Source of the DNA: Paenibacillus alginolyticus DSM 5050 = NBRC 15375
Lineage (GTDB): Bacteria; Bacillota; Bacilli; Paenibacillales; NBRC-103111
Reading direction: 5' to 3'
Assembly (NCBI RefSeq): GCF_000422905.1
Contig: NZ_AUGY01000061.1
Location: forward strand, 1 to 51,127
DNA: 51,127 nt
Each line of letters opens with the position of its first letter. The first letter of the stretch is position 1. Shown piece by piece: positions 1-8,561 of the stretch. The notes under the pieces were generated by a model. The model was not told the origin of the DNA and ran no database searches. It worked only from the letters and a program-made list of their open reading frames with translations. Made by a program: the position numbers and the translations under genes.

Positions 1-2
1 CA

Positions 3-176
3 ATGCGGAAGGGATGGCAGCGCACGGGATACAGTCAGCGTGTAGGAAAATACGGAAGAGGCCAAGGGAACACTCTAAATTGGAAGAAACCAAATGCTTG
101 GTTCAACAGGAGGGTAAGGAACATTCCCGTCAGTAGCACCTATTGGCATTGTCCCAAAGACATCGCAAGATCGTAA
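3..176 (+). CDS. C-terminal end of an unidentified gene
   Basis: An open frame runs from the window edge to a TAA at 174-176 and gives 57 basic, aromatic residues ending WHCPKDIARS. The frame probably continues to the left, because no ribosome binding site is visible before the ATG at position 3. The composition (WKKPNAWFNRRVRN) looks like real protein, possibly the tail of a recombinase or transposase, but I do not recognise the family. A conserved 27-bp motif that recurs inverted next to an integrase remnant starts 33 bp downstream. Confidence 0.35.
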   Translation: MRKGWQRTGYSQRVGKYGRGQGNTLNWKKPNAWFNRRVRNIPVSSTYWHCPKDIARS

Positions 177-209
177 ACACCTTTTAAAAATTTTCGTCCC
201 GTTGGGACG

Positions 210-236
210 GCTCCCGCGCCTTCGCTTGAGCTACGT
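210..236. repeat. Dispersed 27-bp repeat, left copy
   Basis: This 27-bp sequence starting GCTCCCGCGCC recurs in inverted orientation at 12397-12423 with one mismatch. A small hairpin (CGTCCC/GGGACG, about 195-209) adjoins it. Read on the minus strand, both copies can encode VAQAKARE, so they may be remnants of one mobile gene. Confidence 0.6.
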
Positions 237-280
237 TCACAACCGGTTCAAATTCATTTTTCAAGGAACAAAAAATAATA

Positions 281-320
281 AGAGCAATTTCCAATTCATT
301 AAAGAATTAGGAACTGCTCT
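281..320 (+). terminator. Hairpin just upstream of the lipoprotein gene
   Basis: AGAGCA and TGCTCT arms enclose a second complementary stretch around a short ATTAAA loop, forming a long imperfect stem that ends 8 bp before the ribosome binding site at 329-335. It lacks a clear downstream T-run. It may be a leader hairpin or the old terminator of the upstream unit. Confidence 0.4.
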
Positions 321-342
321 TAGCATACAAGGAGGGTTCTAC

Positions 343-1929
343 ATGCAAATGAAACGTATAACTACTGTTCTACTATCTCTTACTATGGCAGGTAGTCTGG
401 CGGCTTGTTCCAGCGGGCAATCTGCGGCTCCACAAGAAACCGGCAAGGCTGGAACGGATACTGACAAAAAAGTCACGATCAATTGGTTTGAAGGTTCTTG
501 GGAAGATCCAGTCCCCCCACCAGATAGTGAAGCGGTAAAAGCAATCAATGAGAAGTTTAAGGTTGATTTCAAATCGCAGTACATTCCATGGGATACCTAT
601 GATGAAAAGCTTGCCGTAAAAATGGCTTCCGGCGATCTTCCAGATGTGATCGGCATGGAGGAAGTGGACTCCAACTTCGTGAAATGGGCGAAGCAAGGCG
701 CTTACCTTCCTCTCGATGAGTCCATTAAGCAATATGACACCTTTAAAGCGGTTCCGGATTATGTATGGGATCCTTTGAAAGTGGATGGGAAAATATACGG
801 GATTCCAACCTACTTTACGGCAAAAGGCGGAAAAAAACCGCTTATTCGTCAAGATTGGCTGGATAAGTTAGGGCTCAAAATGCCGACTACCTATGATGAG
901 CTGAAACAAGTTGTTACGGCTTTTGCGAAGAACGATCCTGACGGAAACGGAAAGGACGATACCGTAGGTCTAGGCCTTGCAAAAGGGATCTACTATGATC
1001 CGGGCTTTGGCGCTTATTACAGCAATACCGCATGGTATCATAAGAATCCAAGCGGGCAGTTGATCCCCGGCAATATTTCTCAAGCCAATAAAGAAAAGAT
1101 TCAGTTCCTTGCCGATGTGTACAAGGCAGGCGCGCTCAATAAAGATTGGGCTGTTACGAAATATAACGACGTATTTAAAGCGTTTAACGCGGGGAAAGTC
1201 GGGATTTGGTACGATCAACCGGGACCGGGTGGGCCAGGCGGCGTTGACTTTGAAGTATTGATGAAAAATGATCCGAAGGCGGTAGTCGTTCCGATTCCTC
1301 CTTTTAAAACGGCAGATGGGAATTCAGGCTTTACACTAGGTTCTGGCTTTTATCGTATGTATATGATTTCTGCCAAGCTGAAAAACGTTCCGGATAAAGT
1401 AAAACGCATTCTGGAGATCATCGATTACTTCAGAAAGCCCGTTCCCTTCGATCAGCAGAATCCGAAGAACGAATACTTCGATTGGATGAACGGTCATGAA
1501 GGCAAAGGCTATAAAATGGTTGACGGAATCGCGCAGCAAATGAAGGAAAACAGATCTAATGTTGCGCCTAATGCCTATATCTTAAACGAAGGATGGCAGA
1601 CTGGCGATGACATTCTGTATGATTACGCGAAGATGAATAAAACAGCTGAAGGAAAAGTATTCAACCAAAAGCTTGCCGATCTTTTGAAGAGTTCACCGTT
1701 TTATGTAAATCCAATCAGTCGGATTCATCCCCTTACGTTTATGGAGAAAAAGACGGAATTGAACCAATATATTACGGATGAAACGACCAAGATGGTTGTG
1801 GGTCAAAGACCGATATCCGATTGGGATAAGATGGTTGATGAATGGATGGCTAAAGGCGGAAAACAAGCTATCGATGAAGTCAACAAAGAGCTTAATGATA
1901 TGAAATTACAAGGGGAATGGAAAAAGTAA
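343..1929 (+). CDS. Extracellular sugar-binding lipoprotein (family 1 SBP, LplA/YtcQ-like)
   Basis: This is a 528-residue solute-binding lipoprotein of an ABC sugar importer. The signal peptide (MQMKRITTVLLSL) ends in the lipobox SLAAC at about residue 22, so the mature protein should be lipid-anchored outside the membrane. The body has family features such as the N-terminal EKLAVKMASGDLPDV and the DPDGNGKDDT loop common in LplA/YtcQ proteins, and the length fits that group. I place the start at 343 because AAGGAGG lies at 329-335; an upstream in-frame extension would read through the leader hairpin and lacks a signal peptide. The matching permease and ATPase genes are not in the window. The next gene, 22 bp away, is a sugar oxidoreductase, so the pair is probably an operon for uptake and processing of an oligosaccharide. 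Confidence 0.9.
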   Translation: MQMKRITTVLLSLTMAGSLAACSSGQSAAPQETGKAGTDTDKKVTINWFEGSWEDPVPPPDSEAVKAINEKFKVDFKSQYIPWDTYDEKLAVKMASGDLPDVIGMEEVDSNFVKWAKQGAYLPLDESIKQYDTFKAVPDYVWDPLKVDGKIYGIPTYFTAKGGKKPLIRQDWLDKLGLKMPTTYDELKQVVTAFAKNDPDGNGKDDTVGLGLAKGIYYDPGFGAYYSNTAWYHKNPSGQLIPGNISQANKEKIQFLADVYKAGALNKDWAVTKYNDVFKAFNAGKVGIWYDQPGPGGPGGVDFEVLMKNDPKAVVVPIPPFKTADGNSGFTLGSGFYRMYMISAKLKNVPDKVKRILEIIDYFRKPVPFDQQNPKNEYFDWMNGHEGKGYKMVDGIAQQMKENRSNVAPNAYILNEGWQTGDDILYDYAKMNKTAEGKVFNQKLADLLKSSPFYVNPISRIHPLTFMEKKTELNQYITDETTKMVVGQRPISDWDKMVDEWMAKGGKQAIDEVNKELNDMKLQGEWKK

Positions 1930-1951
1930 TTCCTCAAGGAGAGAACCTACT

Positions 1952-3208
1952 ATGAAGGAGCTTACAGCTGTACTCATCGGTGCGGGAGCAAGAGGCGCTC
2001 ATGGCTATGCGCCTTATGCCATCAATTACCCTCACTTGTTGAAATTCGTCGCCGTTACAGATTCGAATCCGGAGCGAAGGGCAAGTTTCGCCAAAGAACA
2101 CGGGATTCCTGAGGATCGCTGCTTTGATTCTTGGGAAAAGCTGCTGGAGCAGCCGCAAATGGCAGATATTGCGATGATTTGCACACAGGACCGGATGCAT
2201 TACCATCCTACACTTCAAGCTTTGAACAATAAGTATCATGTCCTATTGGAAAAACCGATGTCGCCAAGTCCCAAGGAATGCTTGGAGATGGAAAAAGCGT
2301 CAAAGGAAAATAACCGTCTACTTACCATCTGTCATGTTCTCCGCTATACACCCTTCTGGTCTGCTATTAAACGGCTGATCCAAGAGGACAGAATTGGTCA
2401 AGTGGTATCTATTCAATTAAATGAAAACGTCGGTTATTGGCATATTGCACACAGTTTCGTCCGAGGGAACTGGAACAACTCCGACACCTCGAGCCCGATG
2501 ATTCTTTCCAAATCGTGCCATGATATGGACGTGCTCTCTTGGTTAATGGATCAGCCTTGCGTTCGGGTCAGTTCTTATGGCTCCTTGATGCATTTTCATT
2601 CCGAGAATGCCCCTGAGGGATCAACGGATTATTGCATTAATGGCTGTACGGTCGAATCGACCTGTCCGTACTCCGCACCACGCTTTTATTTAGGGGAAGG
2701 CAAAGGATGGGCGAGACACTTTACAGAAGAACTGACAAGGGAAAATATCGTCAAAGGCTTGAAAGAAACCCCTTATGGACGCTGTGTGTACAAAAGCGAT
2801 AATAATGTCGTGGATCATCAAGTCGTCAATATGGAATTCGCGAATGGGGCCACGGCGATGTTTAGCATGTGCGGCTTCACCCGTCACCAGGAGCGACGGA
2901 TTCAGATTATGGGCACCAAGGGCGAGCTTCGCGGGGACGAAGACAAGTTGACTCTGCTAGAATTCGTCACCCATGAGGAGACGGAGATTAAAATTGCGAC
3001 TCCAACAAGCGGCCATGGCGGCGGGGACTCTGGCATCGTGAGCAGCTTCCTTGAGGAAGTACGGAACTACGACGGAGGAGAAAGCTTAACATCCGCATCT
3101 GCGTCCGTGCGCAGCCATTTGATGGCTTTTGCCGCTGAAGAGTCCCGATTGAATCATGGGAAGTCCATAGATTTATCCGAATTTGCTTTTCATAATATGG
3201 AACCATAA
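1952..3208 (+). CDS. Gfo/Idh/MocA family NAD(P)-dependent oxidoreductase (YteT-like)
   Basis: This 418-residue protein has an N-terminal Rossmann domain starting VLIGAGARG (about residues 7-15), the family EKP motif in LLEKPMSPS (about 100), and the catalytic-region SCHDMDVLSWL (about 187-197). A Cys-containing insert (CTVESTCPYSAP) recalls B. subtilis YteT-type enzymes of rhamnogalacturonan clusters. These enzymes oxidise or reduce a sugar or its derivative in the cytoplasm; the substrate cannot be read from sequence. AAGGAGAG sits 8-15 bp before the ATG. The gene follows the binding lipoprotein closely, which suggests it acts on the imported sugar. Confidence 0.88.
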   Translation: MKELTAVLIGAGARGAHGYAPYAINYPHLLKFVAVTDSNPERRASFAKEHGIPEDRCFDSWEKLLEQPQMADIAMICTQDRMHYHPTLQALNNKYHVLLEKPMSPSPKECLEMEKASKENNRLLTICHVLRYTPFWSAIKRLIQEDRIGQVVSIQLNENVGYWHIAHSFVRGNWNNSDTSSPMILSKSCHDMDVLSWLMDQPCVRVSSYGSLMHFHSENAPEGSTDYCINGCTVESTCPYSAPRFYLGEGKGWARHFTEELTRENIVKGLKETPYGRCVYKSDNNVVDHQVVNMEFANGATAMFSMCGFTRHQERRIQIMGTKGELRGDEDKLTLLEFVTHEETEIKIATPTSGHGGGDSGIVSSFLEEVRNYDGGESLTSASASVRSHLMAFAAEESRLNHGKSIDLSEFAFHNMEP

Positions 3209-3276
3209 AGTAAACAGAGCCGATTCCCTCGATATTAACTGTGATCTCAATCGTACGGCACATAAAAAGAAAGACC

Positions 3277-3400
3277 CTAGTTTAACCAATTAAAAGATGG
3301 CTCCTGTATTTGGTATTCACCGGGAGTCATCTTTTTTAATGTCAAATGATAATAATTTAAGCGGCTAAATTGTTGTACATTAACATCAAAGGGATAGAGG
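3277..3400 (-). pseudogene. IS3-type transposase C-terminal remnant
   Basis: The minus frame ends with LTLKKMTPGEYQ, which matches the conserved C-terminus of IS3-family OrfB transposases, where the motif is typically LKKMTPxEY. Only about 30-40 residues look homologous, and the catalytic domain is absent. It is a relic between the oxidoreductase gene and the fabH promoter. Confidence 0.6.
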
Positions 3401-3522
3401 TGGGATCTAGGCTGAATTGTTGCATTTTCTACAACATCATTCAACAAAGAATAGGGAATCATTCATTCAAGCCTTATTCCCCCCTACCCCAACTATTTCT
3501 AACGCGGCTCTCTTCTTTTTCA

Positions 3523-3550
3523 TTGACTTTCCCCTGAGTTAAAGTATACT
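3523..3550 (+). promoter_or_regulatory. Sigma-A-type promoter of fabH
   Basis: TTGACT at 3523-3528 and TATACT at 3545-3550 are separated by 16 bp, close to the vegetative consensus. The FapR operator begins 6 bp downstream, where bound repressor would block initiation. Confidence 0.75.
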
Positions 3551-3555
3551 TATAT

Positions 3556-3572
3556 TTAGTACCTAGTACTAA
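3556..3572. promoter_or_regulatory. FapR operator (fatty-acid regulon)
   Basis: The sequence TTAGTACCTAGTACTAA has perfect 7-bp arms (TTAGTAC/GTACTAA). It matches the 17-bp site bound by FapR, the malonyl-CoA-responsive repressor of fatty-acid and phospholipid synthesis in Bacillus. Its place between the -10 box and the fabH start fits direct repression. Confidence 0.85.
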
Positions 3573-3600
3573 TATCAGATACCAAAGGAGTGAATCATTG

Positions 3601-4590
3601 ATGTCCATCTCTCCCCCATTGCAAGCTAGAATCTCAGCAATCGGCAGCTACGTGCCTAATCGCATACTAAGCAACGCGGATCTTCAGGATATGGTCGATA
3701 CGAATGATGAATGGATCGTTCAACGCACAGGGATTAGGGAACGTAGAATCGCCGCAGCGAATGAATTCACAAGTCATTTATGTATAGCCGCCGTACAAAA
3801 TATGCTCACTAGATACCCTACATCACTGAGCGATGTTGAATTAATCATTGTCGCTACCCATACACCGGATCTGCCTTCCACGCCAGTGGCTTGCCAGATT
3901 CAAGCTCATTTCGGCATCCCTGAAACTGGCGCCTATGACCTCAATGCCACATGCTCCGGGTTCGCCTATGCCTTGCATACAGCAAGCGGGCTTGTCGCCG
4001 CTGGGGTACATCGCAAGGTTCTCGTCGTAGGCGGGGATTCCTTGTCCAAAATCACCGACTATACGGACCGTTCCACCTGCATTCTTTTCGGAGATGGCGC
4101 CGGAGCCGTGATGGTTGAAAGAGAAGAAGAGCATCCTGCTTTCCTTGCTCATCATCTTGGATCGGACGGTACAGGCGGCAAGCACGTTTACCGAACCGGA
4201 CTTGCCTCTGAATTGAACGGAACGTCATTAACGGGTGAAGGCAAGCTCGTCCAGAACGGCCGCGAAGTGTATAAATATGCCGTTACAACTGTCCCGCAAG
4301 GAATCGAGAAGCTGCTTGCCAAAAGCCGTTTACCTCATACAGCAATCGATTGGTTCATTCCTCATAGCGCTAACCTTCGGATTATTGAATCCATCTGTGA
4401 AAAGAGCGGTATTCCATTCGAAAAAGCGCTGTACAGCCTTGAATACTACGGCAATACATCCGCGGCTTCCATTCCTCTTGCTCTGGATCTTGGCATACAA
4501 GAGGGTAAGGTCACGGCCGGTGATACGCTGCTGCTTTTTGGTTTTGGCGGGGGGCTTACTCACGCGGGATTAATCATGCGCTGGGGATGA
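3601..4590 (+). CDS. fabH: 3-oxoacyl-ACP synthase III (KAS III)
   Basis: FabH condenses an acyl-CoA primer with malonyl-ACP to start each fatty-acid chain, and it selects the branched primers typical of Gram-positives. The 329-residue protein has the full catalytic triad: Cys118 in ATCSGFAYAL, His255 in PHSANLR and Asn285 in YYGNTSAAS, plus the C-terminal FGFGGGLTHAG. The ATG at 3601 has AAAGGAG 10 bp upstream; an in-frame TTG at 3598 is the alternative. A FapR box controls the promoter. The gene stands alone, and its 3' end overlaps the convergent gene at 4570-4857 by 21 bp. Confidence 0.96.
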   Translation: MSISPPLQARISAIGSYVPNRILSNADLQDMVDTNDEWIVQRTGIRERRIAAANEFTSHLCIAAVQNMLTRYPTSLSDVELIIVATHTPDLPSTPVACQIQAHFGIPETGAYDLNATCSGFAYALHTASGLVAAGVHRKVLVVGGDSLSKITDYTDRSTCILFGDGAGAVMVEREEEHPAFLAHHLGSDGTGGKHVYRTGLASELNGTSLTGEGKLVQNGREVYKYAVTTVPQGIEKLLAKSRLPHTAIDWFIPHSANLRIIESICEKSGIPFEKALYSLEYYGNTSAASIPLALDLGIQEGKVTAGDTLLLFGFGGGLTHAGLIMRWG

Positions 4591-4857
4591 TGTTCCGCGA
4601 GCGACATTTTTACTAATCCACGGCTTGCCTGGCGTTCCTAACCGGCGTTGACGTGGACTTTTTTTCGTAATTTTCTCAATCATCGAACGCTGGTATTCAC
4701 TAATCGTCTGCAGATTTTCAGCCAAATGGATAGCAAGCTGTTCGGATACTGTTACTTGATCTGCGATCGTCTCCATGATTCGGCATAAGGCTCGCTGGCT
4801 TCTAGCCAGCGAGGTTAGCATATGCAATTCAATTCTTTCACGATTCGATGCTTTCAT
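4570..4857 (-). CDS. Small helical protein, last gene of the GT2 operon
   Basis: A 95-residue protein of unknown function. Residues 1-65 are strongly helical and amphipathic (RIELHMLTSLARSQRALCRIM), and the C-terminal third is basic and disordered (KKSPRQRRLG). Its ATG overlaps the stop of the upstream gene by one base (TAATG), a sign of translational coupling, with GGTGAGG as ribosome binding site. It shares a pattern (helical segment, MET or LET, short heptads) with the next two upstream genes, so the three may form a small family or a complex. The final codons overlap the end of convergent fabH. Confidence 0.7.
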   Translation of the reverse strand: MKASNRERIELHMLTSLARSQRALCRIMETIADQVTVSEQLAIHLAENLQTISEYQRSMIEKITKKSPRQRRLGTPGKPWISKNVARGTSSPAHD

Positions 4858-5192
4858 TACTTATCATCCTCACCAAACGAAAATAAGTTGCCCATTTCGT
4901 TCGAACCGCCTGCTCCCGATTCATTATGTCCAAGAAGAGCCTGCATATGTCGATTTAAGGAGTTCTCCATCTTCGTCAAGCTATCGATGAGCTCAATCAC
5001 ATACTCATGAATCTCTCCGGATTGTTTCATCTGATGTTCGTGTCCATCTAAATTTGCTGAGTTAATATGAAGGCAAATCCAGTTGCGCGATTTCTCCGCT
5101 TCTACAACTCTAGCTTCCAACATCAAAGCTATTTCATGCTGCAGCTTGGCTGTAGCATCCAGCATATGCAAATACAGATCATTTCTATTCAA
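4857..5192 (-). CDS. Small helical protein of the GT2 operon
   Basis: A 111-residue protein starting with TTG (RBS AGAGGG). It is almost entirely predicted helix with heptad-like spacing (LYLHMLDATAKLQHEIALML; YVIELIDSLTKMENSLNRHM), and has an acidic tail ending GEDDK. I see no enzyme motif and do not recognise the family. Its RBS lies just after the previous stop and its own stop overlaps the next ATG, so it is embedded in a tightly coupled operon below three glycosyltransferases. A scaffold or adaptor role is possible but is only inferred. Confidence 0.72.
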   Translation of the reverse strand: MNRNDLYLHMLDATAKLQHEIALMLEARVVEAEKSRNWICLHINSANLDGHEHQMKQSGEIHEYVIELIDSLTKMENSLNRHMQALLGHNESGAGGSNEMGNLFSFGEDDK

Positions 5193-5203
5193 GGCGTATC
5201 CCT

Positions 5204-5494
5204 CTATTCTTCATGATCAGGTTCTTTCATTTCTTTCATGACAATTTCCGTTTGCTGCGCGATTGACTCTTCCAAATTGGCTAAGCTATTTAAATAAGCC
5301 GTAATATTCTTAGTCAATTGTAAGGCTTGCTCCTGCAGCATGCCTACGCCTTCGAAATTAGGATGCGAGTCAGGTATATCGCTGGCGATTGTCGCCATTT
5401 GCGACGAAACACTTCTGTGCGTCTCTAGAATTCTAGACATCTCACGATGTGAGGCTGCAATGTGAGAAATAATCGTTGTCACTCGCTGTTTCAA
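5204..5494 (-). CDS. Small helical protein of the GT2 operon
   Basis: I favour the TTG start at 5494 (MKQRVTTIISHI), because GGAGG lies 9 bp upstream; a longer frame begins at GTG 5524. The 96-residue product has two helical segments (HREMSRILETHRSVSSQMA and LTKNITAYLNSLANLEESIA) around a Pro/Asp linker (IPDSHPNFEGVGML). Similar small ORFs occur beside glycosyltransferase genes in Bacillus-group genomes, as far as I recall, with no established function. It is the first of three consecutive small helical genes. Confidence 0.72.
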   Translation of the reverse strand: MKQRVTTIISHIAASHREMSRILETHRSVSSQMATIASDIPDSHPNFEGVGMLQEQALQLTKNITAYLNSLANLEESIAQQTEIVMKEMKEPDHEE

Positions 5495-5579
5495 TCCCTT
5501 TCGCCTCCATTTCCACTTTTTCACTCTAAGTTATGCAGCAATGAAGAGAACGGTGACTTCATAAGCTTCACGTCTGGCC

Positions 5580-6305
5580 TTATATAAAGCTGTGGGGGTC
5601 AACGCCCCATTTATCTATAAACTTCTGACGATTTTGCTGCAGCAGTCCTTGCACAGCCTCTTGACTCTTTTTGCTAAAGCTTGCACTGCCATGATGGAAA
5701 ATGAAGCAATCCCCGGTTATGAGCAATCGATATCCTGCAAGCCGAGCCCGGTAGCATAAATCATCGTCTTCGAAATGACCCGGGGAGAATCTTTCGTCCA
5801 TCAAACCAACTTTATCTAACATTTCTCTTTTGAAAAGTAAACAGATCCCGACCAGACGTTCAGTTTCCTGCCATAAAGAAGTATCCACGTTGTTATATTT
5901 CGCAGCCATGTCGGCTATGTTCGTAAATGGCTCCTGAATCTGCTGTTTACCGCTCGCATAATTCGTCACAGGACCAACCATGCCAATGTCCTCACTGCTG
6001 TATAAACAGCGCATCAGGTTATCCAACCAATTCGGAGTTACGATGGTATCGTTATTGAGCAGCATCAAAGCATTGCCAGTCGCAATACGAAGGCCAAAGT
6101 TACAAGCAGCGGGGAAGCCGCGATTCACTGGAATTGAAACCAGCTTCAACCGTTCTCTATAGCAATACTCCAGTGTGCCATCCTGTGATCCATTATCAAC
6201 CACGATAATTTCAAATGGAACAGACGTATGGCTCCGAATTGAAGCTACACACTCTTTAAGTAGAGGAAGGCCATTAAAAGTTGGAATAACGATACTGACC
6301 TGCAT
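5580..6305 (-). CDS. Family 2 glycosyltransferase (rhamnosyltransferase-like)
   Basis: This 241-residue GT-A enzyme begins directly with VSIVIPTFNGLPLL, has VVDNGSQDGT (about 35-44) for nucleotide binding, the DXD-equivalent LLNNDTIV (84-86), and the acceptor-side HFEDDDLCYRARLAGY motif typical of rhamnosyltransferase-type GT2 proteins. It is a compact, soluble enzyme without membrane segments. GAGGTG precedes the ATG. It lies 7 bp below the preceding GT2 gene and upstream of three small helical proteins. The donor and acceptor sugars are unknown; nearby dTDP-sugar genes make rhamnose a candidate. Confidence 0.9.
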   Translation of the reverse strand: MQVSIVIPTFNGLPLLKECVASIRSHTSVPFEIIVVDNGSQDGTLEYCYRERLKLVSIPVNRGFPAACNFGLRIATGNALMLLNNDTIVTPNWLDNLMRCLYSSEDIGMVGPVTNYASGKQQIQEPFTNIADMAAKYNNVDTSLWQETERLVGICLLFKREMLDKVGLMDERFSPGHFEDDDLCYRARLAGYRLLITGDCFIFHHGSASFSKKSQEAVQGLLQQNRQKFIDKWGVDPHSFI

Positions 6306-6311
6306 GCTCCT

Positions 6312-7409
6312 TCACCTCTCCAGTAATCCCCTTTTTCTAATGATATCAGGAAACACAATTCGCTCACCTTTCAACTTCATCGCAAACTGCAGCGCCTCTA
6401 CATGATCACCAATAATCAAGCGGGCAACCGGGTTGTTTTTCCCTTTATTGTGACTTCGGACTTTGTTCACAGATACGACGTTAACACTTGTAGGCGCAGT
6501 AATCCGTAACCCAGTCAGAATCGCATTCATCTGTGCTTTAGGCGGAACCATTAACTCGGAATATCCGATGTTCTCCAGAGCATTCCGCGACAGAGCATGA
6601 GGAACTGCTGTAAGCGAGTTTGCATTCAATTCCGGTCTATTCAACGTTACGTTAAGGAACCGCTTCATCACGGTTACGGAATCCCAGTGTGAAAATTTAG
6701 GTAAATACGGTGTTATGTTATTTAGCGCAAGATCTGAACCACGTTCAACATCATAGATAAAAGGAATAAGTTTCTCAGCCTGCACGACAAAATCACCATC
6801 TAAAAAGAGTAAAATTTCCGAATTCGACAGTTTAGCACCTATCGATCTTCCGACATCATGACCCAAGGGGTCTGGGTAATGAACGATAAGAGCATGCGAA
6901 TGCGCTCTTACTTTCTCTAAGGTGCGGTCACTCGACCCATTCACTATTATGATGATTTCATCTAATGGTAATCGATTCAGCTGCTCCAATACCTTCACAA
7001 TGGTACGCTCTTCATTCATCACGCTCACAATCGCGCCAACGGAATGTGCTGTAGGGATGAGCATCCAATTGGGAACCGGCAATTTAGCAGCTTTAAAGTA
7101 ACCTTTCACATACCCTCTTGACGCTGCCTCATAGTTATGAACGTTGGTAGCAAGCAGCTGGGAATTAGCATGGTGAACCCAAAGGTTATTGAGCGCTTTC
7201 TTTTGATAACCTTCCTTACTAATATCGTGCGCAAGCGCATCTTGTTGACCCGCACGTTTCCCCCAATTTTTCCAGTATAGCTGCGTTTTTGTTAGAGAAG
7301 GCGTGTGCTTAGGGGCGGATCGGAGCACGGACTTCTTAAGCCCGGTTCGTTTTTTTTTCGCTACCACAGGCCGGGGGCGAGGTTTTGGTTTCTTGATGCG
7401 AAGCTTCAT
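6312..7409 (-). CDS. Family 2 glycosyltransferase with polycationic N-terminus
   Basis: This 365-residue protein has three parts: a Lys/Arg/Pro-rich N-terminus of about 35 residues (MKLRIKKPKPRPRPVV...), a linker of about 85 residues, and a GT2 domain from about residue 123 (VGAIVSVMNEERTI). The domain has VNGSSDRT and the metal-binding LFLDGDFVV (D204, D206). It is paralogous to the GT2 gene just upstream, sharing the LGHDVGRSIGA and GDH.EA. motifs. The basic leader has no place in catalysis and recalls the cationic proteins elsewhere in this window. GAGGTG overlaps the upstream stop. Confidence 0.88.
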   Translation of the reverse strand: MKLRIKKPKPRPRPVVAKKKRTGLKKSVLRSAPKHTPSLTKTQLYWKNWGKRAGQQDALAHDISKEGYQKKALNNLWVHHANSQLLATNVHNYEAASRGYVKGYFKAAKLPVPNWMLIPTAHSVGAIVSVMNEERTIVKVLEQLNRLPLDEIIIIVNGSSDRTLEKVRAHSHALIVHYPDPLGHDVGRSIGAKLSNSEILLFLDGDFVVQAEKLIPFIYDVERGSDLALNNITPYLPKFSHWDSVTVMKRFLNVTLNRPELNANSLTAVPHALSRNALENIGYSELMVPPKAQMNAILTGLRITAPTSVNVVSVNKVRSHNKGKNNPVARLIIGDHVEALQFAMKLKGERIVFPDIIRKRGLLER

Positions 7410-7413
7410 GTGA

Positions 7414-8208
7414 TCACCTCATCATTTCTCTAATACGCAATTTGTCATGCATACTCGCTCTTTCATCTGAGGCTTGGATCAGCCACCCAATGGCTTCCAA
7501 ATGATCACCGATGATGAGATCACCTACAGGATCTACATCTTTGGCCCTTCTTCTGATGCGATTTCTGAGCCCGACTTGGATAAGCTGCGCTGCCTTAATA
7601 TGAAGTCCGCTTTGTACAGCTATGGCTTGAGCCAAAGGGGGAACTGCTAAATTCTTAGCTCCAATGGTGTCAAGCGCTTTGCGACTAATTGCATGTGGGA
7701 TCGTCGTCATAGAGGCTCCATGTAAGTCTGGTCGGCCTAGTATCGCATTAAGTGCATGTTTGGCAAGAACAACCCTATGAACATTTGCTTTCGTTACGAT
7801 TCCGTTATATTTATTTAATGCTACATCCACACCTTGCTGCACAGCTCGGATCAGGGGGATTGCTTCCTTGGCAGATACAACAAAATCGGCATCGAGGAAT
7901 AATAGAATATCCCCTTTAGCTTCCATCGCACCTATGCTTCTCCCAACATCATGTCCTAGCCGTTGACTAAACGAGATAACCCTAGCCCCTAATCGCGTCG
8001 CAACCCCCTTACTACCATCCGTAGAACCATTATCAACGACAATAACTTCTGTATGTGGATGCACACGGAAAGCTTCCCGAATGACTTTGGCCAAGGTACG
8101 AGCTTCGTTGCAAACTGGAATGATGACCGATACTTTTGGCTGATGCTGATGCAAGGTGACGCAGGAGATTGGCTGCTTCCGTTTCCGCTGAATACGCTGG
8201 TTACTCAA
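7414..8208 (-). CDS. Family 2 glycosyltransferase, first gene of the operon
   Basis: This 264-residue enzyme has a short basic start (MSNQRIQRKRKQ) and a GT2 domain: VSVIIPVCNEARTL (about 26-39), VVDNGSTDGS (57-66) and LLFLDADFVV with the DXD at D106/D108. The start codon is TTG, with GGAG and GAGAG upstream. It is a paralogue of the next gene (6312-7409), which it precedes by only 4 bp. Upstream to 8426 I see no confident promoter. It heads a six-gene operon running to 4570. Confidence 0.88.
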   Translation of the reverse strand: MSNQRIQRKRKQPISCVTLHQHQPKVSVIIPVCNEARTLAKVIREAFRVHPHTEVIVVDNGSTDGSKGVATRLGARVISFSQRLGHDVGRSIGAMEAKGDILLFLDADFVVSAKEAIPLIRAVQQGVDVALNKYNGIVTKANVHRVVLAKHALNAILGRPDLHGASMTTIPHAISRKALDTIGAKNLAVPPLAQAIAVQSGLHIKAAQLIQVGLRNRIRRRAKDVDPVGDLIIGDHLEAIGWLIQASDERASMHDKLRIREMMR

Positions 8209-8426
8209 TTCGCTCTCAACTCCTGTCCATGGCGGAATACCTGCTTATATATTCTATGATTGCAGCAGAAAGGGGACAGGGCTAAAGCCGTACTAGAGTA
8301 AAACAGGCTTTTGTATCATCCTATCCAGCTTTACAAGAAACGTAATGATTGAGGCATTTGTCTTGTCCCCCTTTCCCCTCCTCCACGTAAGATAACGAAG
8401 ACCAACCAAGATGAGAGGAAAACAGG

Positions 8427-8561
8427 ATGAAAGCTATCGTTACCGGAGGTGCCGGTCTTATCGGCTCACACCTTGTGGAAGAGCTCCTTGCCGAGCAATT
8501 TGAGGTCCATATCATCGATAATCTGATCTCAGGTAAACATAAACATGTAACCTTTCTTTGA
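8427..8561 (+). pseudogene. Truncated start of an NAD-dependent sugar epimerase
   Basis: An ATG with GAGGAAAACAGG upstream begins a perfect short-chain dehydrogenase N-terminus: TGGAGLIGSHLVEELL, then VHIIDNLISG. Homology ends after about 40 residues, where group II intron-like sequence begins, and a TGA follows at 8559. The remaining 270 or so residues are missing, so this is a 5' stump, closely similar to the epimerase start at 24687. Confidence 0.8.

Noticed and set aside
202..342. Longer N-terminus of the binding lipoprotein
   Set aside because: It would precede the signal peptide and run through a hairpin and the RBS of the ATG at 343.
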